From Stygibacter sp964604155 (GTDB lineage Bacteria > Cloacimonadota > Cloacimonadia > Cloacimonadales > TCS61): a stretch of DNA of 27,396 nt. Shown here one piece after another: positions 1-6,100 of the stretch (the stretch's first letter is position 1; the number at the start of each line of letters is the position of its first letter). The stretch lies in assembly GCA_964604155.1 (NCBI GenBank), contig CAZRXY010000108.1, forward strand, positions 1 to 27,396, written 5' to 3'. The position numbers were made by a program, and so were the translations under genes. The notes below the pieces were generated by a model, which saw nothing but the letters and a program-made list of their open reading frames with translations, ran no database searches and was not told the origin of the DNA.

Positions 1-128
1 GGACTGTTGGACTGTTGGACTGTTGGACTTTTGGACGGTTGGACTTTTGGACTTTTGGAGGGTTGGACTGTTGGACTGTTGGAGGGTTGGACTGTTTGGG
101 GTTGGAGGGTTGGGGGGTTGGAGGGGTT
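1..128. repeat. 8-bp tandem repeat (GGACTGTT-type), G-rich 3' half
   Basis: About sixteen consecutive units of the 8-mer GGACTGTT and variants (GGACTTTT, GGACGGTT, GGAGGGTT, GGGGGGTT) run from the first base of the window to 128. The early units are mostly GGACTGTT. The later ones drift to GGAGGGTT and change length slightly (7 or 9 bp at 97-103 and 120-128). From 98 to 126 four or more runs of at least three G separated by short spacers could form a G-quadruplex. The array probably continues to the left of the window. No coding function is seen. Confidence 0.9.
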
Positions 129-282
129 GCAATAGAATAATCTGCGAGCTGGGGTTCGTAGTTTCCGGGGAATAAAAAAATGTGGATTAATATGTGGTGT
201 GAGGGGTGAGAAGATATGCAAAATCATTGACGAAAAATTAATGGTATCTCCGAATGCGTCCTCATTAATGTGAGGGATAGAG

Positions 283-1110
283 ATGGCTGAAGAAAAAGAG
301 ATAAGATATTGTCCAAATTGCGGGGAAATAGTCGATAACCGCTTCTGTCCGGTATGCGGTCAGGAAAATAAGGAATATAATCACTCTTTTCAGGAAATGA
401 GCAGGGAATTCATTTCTCACACCTTTAATCTTGATTCCCGCTTCTTTAGGACAATAAAATTTCTGCTTTTTATGCCCGGCAGATTAACAAGTGAGTATTT
501 TTTGGGGCGTCGCGAAACCTATATATCTCCTTTTAAACTCTACCTCGTGATTAGCATGTTATATTTTCTCACATTCACAATACAATATTTTTTTCATGAT
601 ATAAAGCAGGGTGTTGAGCTTGTGGGATCATCTATCGAAGCAGAAAAGGCAGATAGTTTAGTTACTATTCCTTTAGAAAAGCCAGCCGAAAAATCTGCTA
701 TCGAGATATTTAGTAATGATATCCAAATTGATCAAAATGAGGTTATAAGTGCATTTACAGAAAGTTTTCCACGCATCATGTTTTTCCTTTTGCCATTAGC
801 TGCTTTAATTTTAAAAATACTGTATAATCGCAAAAAGTTCCTTTATTATCAGCATCTCATCTTCCTGATTCACGTTCACACCTTCTTCTTTTTAACCATG
901 ATCATAAACAGAATAATCTCCTATGATGCCGTTCAGATCACTATACTGATCTGCACTGTTGCCTATCTCTATATTGCTGCCAAAATATTCTATCAGCAAT
1001 CTGCACTCAAAACCATCTTCAAAATGCTGTTCTTTTCTTCCACATACCTGTTTTTGCTTGTCTTTCTTTCGCTTATAAATCTCATCATATCTATCTTTAC
1101 AATTATCTGA
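283..1110 (+). CDS. DUF3667-like membrane protein with N-terminal zinc ribbon
   Basis: 275 aa. The N-terminus carries two CxxC pairs (C10, C13, C22, C25, in CPNCG and CPVCGQ), a rubredoxin-like or zinc-ribbon knuckle. It is followed by the motif region HTFNLDSRFFRT ... PGRLTSEYFLGRR ... YISPFKLYLVIS, which I recognise as the DUF3667 family. About five hydrophobic segments follow, at roughly residues 80-103, 166-182, 190-209, 220-236 and 246-273, so it is an inner membrane protein with its zinc knuckle probably in the cytoplasm. The ATG is preceded by a modest GAGGG sequence about 8 nt upstream. The gene stands alone, with no partner close on the same strand. The biochemical role of the family is unknown and I do not assign one. 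Confidence 0.8.
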   Translation: MAEEKEIRYCPNCGEIVDNRFCPVCGQENKEYNHSFQEMSREFISHTFNLDSRFFRTIKFLLFMPGRLTSEYFLGRRETYISPFKLYLVISMLYFLTFTIQYFFHDIKQGVELVGSSIEAEKADSLVTIPLEKPAEKSAIEIFSNDIQIDQNEVISAFTESFPRIMFFLLPLAALILKILYNRKKFLYYQHLIFLIHVHTFFFLTMIINRIISYDAVQITILICTVAYLYIAAKIFYQQSALKTIFKMLFFSSTYLFLLVFLSLINLIISIFTII

Positions 1111-1281
1111 TTTGCTTCGCAAGTGGGTGGAGAGACGCGAGACAGTGGAAAGTGAGCATTTTAAATAATTCTTACTGATTGATATAGACGAAACACATCT
1201 GCATTGGCTGATAACTGGTAAAAAAGAATAAGTTTGAATATTGATATTTTTTTTACATATTTTTACCGAAACAATAAAAGG

Positions 1282-1323
1282 CTTTGCGTATTTTCAACCT
1301 GCTAAACTCGAAAATACGCAAAG
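1282..1323. repeat. perfect 14-bp inverted repeat with 14-nt loop
   Basis: The arm CTTTGCGTATTTTC (1282-1295) is the exact reverse complement of GAAAATACGCAAAG (1310-1323). They are separated by a 14-nt loop (1296-1309). There is no T-run after the right arm on the plus strand. Read on the minus strand, the hairpin is followed by CCTTTTATTG, so it could at best be a weak terminator for the reverse strand. It could equally be a protein binding or recombination site. Confidence 0.9.
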
Positions 1324-1476
1324 GAAACAAAAAGCATGAGGAAACCAACAGAATCTACAAACCATCAAGCTAAAAAAATAATTGCTGGCATATCCCCGAA
1401 ATAAATTTGAAAAGTGGAAATAATGATCAAGTAAACAATTAGTCGTCACCATTGCGAAGTTCATTCGACCATTCGC

Positions 1477-1619
1477 AAGGTAACTTAGATTGTTGATAAC
1501 TTTCCAATTGAGACCTCCCGAATGTGCGTTAGCTCTTCGAGATGGTCGACCAAGGATAATACAACTTAATTCATAAATTCCCAGTTAATTTGAACAAAGT
1601 TAAATTCAAAAAACAGGGG
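1477..1619 (+). repeat. 143-bp dispersed repeat, copy A
   Basis: This segment starts AAGGTAACTTAGATTG and ends AAAAAACAGGGG. It matches the reverse complement of 27171-27313 over the same 143 bp without gaps; my hand alignment counts about 18 mismatches (near 87% identity). Inside is a stem at 1516-1522/1536-1542 with a 13-nt loop identical in both copies, and a 10-bp palindrome TGGTCGACCA at 1543-1552. It has no ORF, so it behaves like a REP- or MITE-like interspersed element. Confidence 0.9.
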
Positions 1620-1800
1620 AAGTCTGAAAAAAATGTCGGGATAATCCGTAATCACGCCAAATTAAGCAGGTATTGATATAGGCTAAAAAGGACGTTGGGT
1701 CGATGTATCCACCTTATTTCGTCGAAAAAAATGTCAGGGTATTTTCAGCCATGAGTAATGGATTACATGAAATCAGTGGGCATACGGGCAATTACAGTTC

Positions 1801-2382
1801 TTAATCTATCCAGATATTTTTCAGTTCATTATTGATTTTATTAAGGCTTGTATATTCTGGTTTATATTCTCCTCCTAACCACTCCAGCATACTTAATCTA
1901 TCTTCATTATACTCCTGTGAAAAAAGCACATTCATTAAATAGTAATAGCCACCTACTCCGCCACAATCTTCAGGTGGGCAGGCTCTTTCTGCTATTAAGC
2001 ACTTAGGATGTTTTATTCTTTTGTTATCGGGAGATACCTTGCTCACAGAAATATTATGTAACCAATTATCACCAAAATCATAAACATATTCTATCGTATC
2101 TCCTGGTTTTTCGAGAAAATTTGCAATTTGATATTTATGGGCAAAGAATTTTTTGCGAGAATATGGTTCTATCTCGGCAAAGCGGTCTTCCATATAGATA
2201 TCGCCTTTTTTAAAAGAATACAGATGATAATTTTGCCAGCCCATGCAAACCTGGATAATTTCATGTAATCTCTCAAAAGTTATCGTGTTACGCACCAATA
2301 CACTGCGGTATATAGCAGGCTCAATGTGCATTAACTTGATGAGTAATTCAATCAATTGCGGTTCAAAATCTCTCGATTTCAT
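1801..2382 (-). CDS. pRiA4b ORF-3-like protein (PF07929 family)
   Basis: 193 aa. It has the hallmark motifs of the plasmid pRiA4b ORF-3 family: an early LxxxEPAIYRSVLV strand, FERLHEIIQVCMGWQNYHLYSF, the signature YDFGDNW at residues 101-107, and CPPEDCGG (135-142) followed by GGY. A longer in-frame start exists 18 nt upstream at 2400. I chose the ATG at 2382 because a perfect AGGAGG lies about 6 nt before it and sits inside the longer version. Members occur on plasmids, next to transposons and on chromosomes of many bacteria, and their function is not established. It is a singleton on the reverse strand flanked by long repeat-rich intergenic DNA, which fits an acquired gene. Confidence 0.9.
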   Translation of the reverse strand: MKSRDFEPQLIELLIKLMHIEPAIYRSVLVRNTITFERLHEIIQVCMGWQNYHLYSFKKGDIYMEDRFAEIEPYSRKKFFAHKYQIANFLEKPGDTIEYVYDFGDNWLHNISVSKVSPDNKRIKHPKCLIAERACPPEDCGGVGGYYYLMNVLFSQEYNEDRLSMLEWLGGEYKPEYTSLNKINNELKNIWID

Positions 2383-2414
2383 TAGACCTCCTTGTCGCAT
2401 TAATCTATTCCACC

Positions 2415-2443
2415 TGCTAACAAATCTTCAATGATTATGTCAA
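2415..2443 (-). promoter_or_regulatory. possible promoter of the pRiA4b-like gene
   Basis: On the minus strand a consensus TTGACA (2438-2443) lies 17 bp upstream of TTAGCA (2415-2420), a poor -10 element. The site is about 33 bp from the chosen start codon. The -35 match and spacing are good but the -10 is weak, so this is tentative. Confidence 0.3.
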
Positions 2444-2518
2444 GCAACATTTATTATCTGTCATAGCTCCGAAATTTTTTGGGCATGGTTCATAAATCTC
2501 GCTGAAAGGGGGGAGGGG

Positions 2519-2550
2519 GAATTTTGAATTTTGGATTTTGAATTTTGAAT
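2519..2550. repeat. 7-bp tandem repeat, GAATTTT units
   Basis: About four and a half units of GAATTTT, one of them GGATTTT, follow directly after a purine run GGGGGGAGGGGG. It is a simple-sequence repeat in non-coding DNA. Confidence 0.85.
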
Positions 2551-2899
2551 GATGTCAATGGCATTTTAAATTGGTGCAGTTTTGGCAGTCAAAAATGGTA
2601 CAGAATTTCACGCCATTTTGGATTTATAATGTTGAATGAATAGCCCCGTGCTTTTAGCTCGGAGCTGGCAATCCCCTCTCCTAATCGGGATTTATCCCTA
2701 AATTTATGTGAGGTAAGGCTGGTAATTGAAACTCGTTTCAGTTCCCTTTCCACGGGTTTTAACTTACCTGCACATCAGATTAATTTTTACATTTTCAATT
2801 TTACATTCTGGTAAGAGGATGCCTCGATTATTTAAAAAATACTTGACCAATGGGGTAGAGGTTCTTCTGCTTGGCAAAAATAATTTGAGGCAGGGCACT

Positions 2900-4420
2900 A
2901 TGAAAAGCAGGTTTATAATTTTTTTACTTATCATTTTTATTCCGATAATTCTCTGGGGAGAAGTGAATGGGGTGCGGGAAGATTTGCCGGGAGGAAGGAT
3001 GAAATTGAAAGTGTGGGGAAGCCATGCAGAGCGTGGATATGCTCAGGGTTATCTGCTGGCTGAAGAGAGCGTAGAGCTCTTTTCCACTTACGTGATTGGC
3101 TATATGTTCAGTGGGAGCAGCCTGCTTTATAATCAAAGCCGTCAGTTATTCCTTTCGAATTGGGAAATCGATGAGGCATATTTGATAGAATTTGCTTCAG
3201 CTCTGGAAGGGATAACAGATGCTGGAGAAAGTATTTATTTTGAGATATTGGGTAGAGAAATAGATGAATATGATATAGCGATGGTGAATTCGGTAGTCGA
3301 TTTACTGAGTTATTCGCGGATGTATGATTTGGAATTTACCCGGCATTGGGGCTGCAGCACGCTCACCAGTTGGGGTGAATCTACCATAGATGACCCAGAT
3401 CTGCAGGGTGAATTGATAGTGACCAGACATCTGGACTGGAATAATGCCGGAGTGCTGGATAATTATCCGCTTTTATTGATCTGCAATCCGGCAGAGGAAG
3501 ACGAACAGAAATTTATGACATTTACATATCCGCTTTTTGTAACTGGGCTTTCTGCGACAAATGAAAGCGGTTTGACCTGTTTTATGAATGTAGGCAGCAA
3601 TCATACGATTACAAATCCGGCACCCTATAAACCTTTGCTGCTCACTATGAGAAAAGCAATTGAGAAGGCTGATTACAATGCAGACGGCACCTGCGATCCG
3701 CTGGATATGGTGACGGCAGTGACGGAAAGTGCGCGAGCAGTTTCTGCTATAATCACCTGCGTGCAGAATAGCGAAACAGAACCTTTAATAATTGAACTAA
3801 ATAATACGGGGACAGCCATAAGAACCGTAGCAGATAATGAGCTTGCTCCCGCAATTGAAGGCGATAATTTGGTGGCGACCAATCATTTCAGGATGCTTTA
3901 TGCACCGCAGTATTGTGGCAGATATACGGCTTTGGCAGCAGAGATAGCAGCAAACAGCAATTTTGATGCCGACAGGCAATGGGAAGTGCTGGCGGCAGAA
4001 TCCGGTCAAGGCACCTGGACGCGGATGACTATTCAGATATCCCCAGCTTTGGGTGAATGTCGATGGGCTTCTACTCAATATAATACTCCAGCTTATGATA
4101 CTGAACCAACTGTAATTGATATTAATGAAGAATTTGCTAACTGGACGAATATAGGCGATATAGAAATATCACCACTGAAAACATTCAATTATCCGAACCC
4201 ATTCAATCCCAATACCCGCATATATTATGAGATTGCCGGCGGTGAAACCGGAAAACTGACTATCTATAATATCAAGGGTGAAATAATAAAAAAAGAAGCC
4301 GGGCTAAAGGGTAAGGGTTACTATCACTGGCAGAATGATAACTTGAGCTCTGGTCTTTATTTCTATGAAATAATCAGTGGCAGTGAAAGGCGGAAAGGTA
4401 AAATGGTTTTGGTTAAGTGA
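2900..4420 (+). CDS. secreted C45-like Ntn hydrolase with T9SS-type sorting tail
   Basis: 506 aa from the ATG at 2900, which is followed by a clear signal peptide (MKSRFIIFLLIIFIPIILWG). The upstream in-frame extension to 2726 is rejected because the signal peptide would then be internal. The middle resembles peptidase C45 / acyl-CoA:6-aminopenicillanate acyltransferase-type N-terminal nucleophile hydrolases: an HAERGYAQGYL motif near the N-terminus, then WGCST with Cys152 as the likely nucleophile exposed by self-cleavage, RHLDWNN (176-182), and TNESG (220-224) followed by FMNVGSNH. The C-terminus (about 429-506) is a type A sorting domain, FNYPNPFNPNT ... LSSGLYFYEI, which targets proteins across the outer membrane by type IX-like secretion. 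The substrate is unknown; an amide or peptide bond of small molecules or cell wall pieces is plausible from the family. Confidence 0.75.
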   Translation: MKSRFIIFLLIIFIPIILWGEVNGVREDLPGGRMKLKVWGSHAERGYAQGYLLAEESVELFSTYVIGYMFSGSSLLYNQSRQLFLSNWEIDEAYLIEFASALEGITDAGESIYFEILGREIDEYDIAMVNSVVDLLSYSRMYDLEFTRHWGCSTLTSWGESTIDDPDLQGELIVTRHLDWNNAGVLDNYPLLLICNPAEEDEQKFMTFTYPLFVTGLSATNESGLTCFMNVGSNHTITNPAPYKPLLLTMRKAIEKADYNADGTCDPLDMVTAVTESARAVSAIITCVQNSETEPLIIELNNTGTAIRTVADNELAPAIEGDNLVATNHFRMLYAPQYCGRYTALAAEIAANSNFDADRQWEVLAAESGQGTWTRMTIQISPALGECRWASTQYNTPAYDTEPTVIDINEEFANWTNIGDIEISPLKTFNYPNPFNPNTRIYYEIAGGETGKLTIYNIKGEIIKKEAGLKGKGYYHWQNDNLSSGLYFYEIISGSERRKGKMVLVK

Positions 4421-4437
4421 TGCCGCTATATTATATC

Positions 4438-4451
4438 CCTTCGCAAGAAGG
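4438..4451 (+). other. small hairpin with GCAA tetraloop
   Basis: CCTTC-GCAA-GAAGG forms a 5-bp stem with a GNRA tetraloop just after the C45-like gene. No T-run follows, so it is not a standard intrinsic terminator. It may stabilise the 3' end of the message. Confidence 0.4.
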
Positions 4452-4551
4452 CATAATTAGTTAACTCCGGCTTGGGATTGCCAATGATCATATAAAAAAT
4501 TACTTGGCTAAACGACGATATCTATTATTTTTTTGCTAAAAGGAGATAGTA

Positions 4552-5019
4552 ATGAAATAGATTTTATTAATTTTTGCACTTTTCATGTTTACAAGTCTCG
4601 TCGCTGAGGATTTCATTCAGATCGGAGTATTCAATCCTTTGCAAATCCAGCCCGAGACCACTCCAATTAGTGGACTAAAACTAAATTTAATTCACAGTTC
4701 AACCAACGATTTCACCGGATTGGATGTAGGATTTGTCAGCCAGGTAAACACGAATTTCAATGGACTGCAGCTTAATTGGGTAAATTTTAACAAGGGTAAT
4801 TCGACCGGAATACAAATCGCCTACGCATTCTCATCCTCAATGAATATGAAAGGCGTGCAATGGAGCCCTGTGAATTATACTTCAGCAGACATGACAGGCT
4901 TGCAATTTGGAATTCTTAATGTAATCAAGGGAGACGGACAGAACTTCCAGTTAGGATTGATTAATTACAATGAATATGGATTTTTAAAAATCTTTCCTTT
5001 CTTGAATTTTAATCTGTAG
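4552..5019 (+). pseudogene. LA_2272-type surface repeat protein, amber stop at codon 3
   Basis: A strong AGGAG (4541-4545) precedes ATG AAA TAG at 4552-4560. The same frame then continues as ILLIFALFMFTSLVAED, a normal signal peptide core, and stays open to 5019. Restoring codon 3 to a sense codon (AAG is one change away) gives a secreted protein of 155 aa. The mature part has alternating repeats of the form TGLxxGxVxxVNxNFNGLQLNWVN and MTGLQFGILN, typical of LA_2272-type surface repeat proteins that probably form short beta strands. An internal ATG at 4585 could give 144 aa but would have only a truncated signal core and no ribosome site of its own. I see one premature stop and no other damage. 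A sequencing error, a recent loss or suppressed translation are all possible. Confidence 0.75.
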
Positions 5020-5076
5020 ACTTTTTTTTATCAATTCTGGTTCTGCCAGGCACCTGGGAATTTCAGAAGAAAAATT

Positions 5077-5114
5077 GAATGATCCCCGAGCTGACACTTG
5101 GGGATCATTCTTTA
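5077..5114 (+). terminator. intrinsic terminator after the LA_2272-type gene
   Basis: GAATGATCCCC (5077-5087) pairs perfectly with GGGGATCATTC (5100-5110) around a 12-nt loop, followed by a short TTT. It lies about 60 bp after the stop codon and fits a rho-independent terminator, although the T-run is short. Confidence 0.7.
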
Positions 5115-5215
5115 ATATACAGCCAGGAGCAGCCTTAAATAACCGATGCAATTGGCGACAGCTTGTTATTTATACCAGCCATTGGGGGGTATGCGAAAAA
5201 AAAATAAAAAAAAAT

Positions 5216-5259
5216 TTGACAGGAAAACTAAGATTATATTTTTTACACCGTGAGTGTAA
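5216..5259 (+). promoter_or_regulatory. putative promoter with palindromic operator upstream of tetR unit
   Basis: A consensus -35 TTGACA (5216-5221) follows a long A-rich tract that may act as an UP element. The AT-rich TATATTTT that could serve as -10 lies only 13-15 bp downstream, so the promoter is not ideal. Immediately after it is TTACAC-CGTGA-GTGTAA (5243-5259), an inverted repeat with 6-bp arms. This is the size and place expected for the operator of the TetR regulator encoded just downstream, implying autoregulation of the TetR-TldE-TldD unit. Confidence 0.5.
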
Positions 5260-5298
5260 TAGATGTGGTCAAGAATGTAAAAATAAAGGAGGAAGTTT

Positions 5299-5367
5299 AT
5301 GAAGACTTCATTTACCAAAACCTGGGCTGAAAGAAGAGTGCGATACACTTCTTTTGGCAGTAATTAA
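5299..5367 (+). CDS. small ORF, 22 aa, strong ribosome binding site
   Basis: ATG at 5299 follows a near-perfect AAAGGAGG (about 5286-5293) at good spacing. It encodes a basic 22-residue peptide beginning MKTSFTKTWAERRVRYTS and ending FGSN, and stops at 5365-5367. The stop lies 31 nt before the preferred start of the TetR gene. It lies in the leader of the TetR-TldE-TldD transcript, after the putative operator. It may be a leader peptide for translational coupling, a substrate of the TldD/TldE protease, or a chance ORF behind a ribosome site. I do not recognise the sequence. Confidence 0.45.
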   Translation: MKTSFTKTWAERRVRYTSFGSN

Positions 5368-5398
5368 TTCTCAGGCAATCAGCGGAGATCGCCTAATT

Positions 5399-6091
5399 AT
5401 GGAATTTAACCGGAAAGAAAGGGAGTATCAGTTACGGAGAGAACTGATAATTGATGTGGCAGAGCAGCTTTTTTATAAGAAGGGCTACGAGAATGTTACA
5501 CTTGGAGACATAGCGAAAGCTGCGGACTACACGAAGAAGACCCTTTACTCTTATATCACGGGCAAAGGTGAATTATACCTTGAGGTTTACTGTCGGGGAC
5601 TTGAGAAGCGGAGGGCTTTTATAGAAGGGGCAATGGATCTTGCTGAAACCGGTTTAGACAAGATCAGGACGCTGGGAACAGCATACTTTGGCTTCTTTGA
5701 AAAGAATCCACAGATGCTTCTTTTGGTGCAATATTTTGATTATCGGGGCATAGAATATGACAAAGTTGAGCAGGAAGTAGTAGATAAATTCATCAGCATC
5801 AATAAAGAGGCGAATGAGTGTCATCTGGCGGCATTTAAGCTGGGTATCGAGGATGGGTCTATAGATCCTCAGATTCAATCGGAAATTGTCTATAGTCAGT
5901 TCATACTCTGCCTTCGGACCATCACCCACAATGCCATTTGGGGGAATCAGGATTTAGAGACCCCGCAGCAGAAAGAGATTTTCACTCAGGAATATTTTAA
6001 GTATTTTTTAAATTTTTTTCTGCGTGGCATTTCTGCCAATCCACAAGAAATCAAAAAATTCCAATATCCGCCTGAGGCGGAAAAAAAATAA
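5399..6091 (+). CDS. TetR/AcrR family transcriptional regulator
   Basis: 230 aa from ATG 5399. A TTG 45 nt upstream is in frame but would overlap the 22-codon ORF, and the extra residues do not look like part of the domain. Residues about 13-60 are a classic TetR N-terminal helix-turn-helix: IIDVAEQLFYKKGYENVTLGDIAKAA then YTKKTLYSYITGKGELY. The C-terminal ligand-binding half is mostly helical and is not recognisable to a subfamily. The stop codon overlaps the ribosome binding site of the next gene (AGGAG at 6091-6095), so it is co-transcribed with tldE and tldD. The palindrome 140 bp upstream is the likely binding site. The inducer is unknown. Confidence 0.9.
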   Translation: MEFNRKEREYQLRRELIIDVAEQLFYKKGYENVTLGDIAKAADYTKKTLYSYITGKGELYLEVYCRGLEKRRAFIEGAMDLAETGLDKIRTLGTAYFGFFEKNPQMLLLVQYFDYRGIEYDKVEQEVVDKFISINKEANECHLAAFKLGIEDGSIDPQIQSEIVYSQFILCLRTITHNAIWGNQDLETPQQKEIFTQEYFKYFLNFFLRGISANPQEIKKFQYPPEAEKK

Positions 6092-6100
6092 GGAGTGATC

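Larger units (their letters stand above)
1111..1800. other. 690-bp intergenic region with several repeats, no gene
   Basis: I see no convincing coding sequence here. It holds a perfect 14-bp inverted repeat (1282-1323), a small hairpin TTGCGAA/TTCGCAA (1452-1478, 13-nt loop), one copy of a 143-bp dispersed repeat (1477-1619), and a pair of near-identical 15-16-mers of the form GAAAAAAATGTC(A)GGG at 1626-1640 and 1724-1739, about 98 bp apart. It separates a forward gene from a reverse gene, so any terminators for both must lie in it. Confidence 0.7.
2383..2899. other. 517-bp intergenic region, low complexity, no gene
   Basis: No supported gene. It contains a 7-bp tandem repeat of GAATTTT/GGATTTT (2519-2550) preceded by a G-rich run. 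At about 2571-2613 two loosely similar blocks (TGGTGCAGTTTT and TGGTACAGAATT) resemble the multiple terminal repeats of IS21-type elements. The reading frame of the next gene stays open back to about 2726. That stretch has no ribosome binding site and does not look like protein, so I treat it as non-coding. Confidence 0.5.

Noticed and set aside
1444..1478. CRISPR-like repeat suspected from the ATTCG-rich hairpin
   Set aside because: Only one hairpin copy, no regular spacers and no cas genes in the window.
2726..2899. N-terminal extension of the C45-like protein
   Set aside because: It would bury the signal peptide at residue 59, lacks a ribosome site and overlaps low-complexity non-coding DNA.
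3797..4078. 93-aa reverse ORF inside the C45-like gene
   Set aside because: Antisense shadow without start signals or recognisable motifs.
2669..4482. GGCAATCCC near 2669 and GGGATTGCC near 4473 as inverted repeats flanking the C45-like gene
   Set aside because: The match is only 9-10 bp and the surroundings do not align, so chance is sufficient.
5075..5302. 75-aa forward ORF
   Set aside because: It runs through the terminator hairpin and the promoter/operator region, contains poly-Lys from an A-tract, and has no ribosome site.
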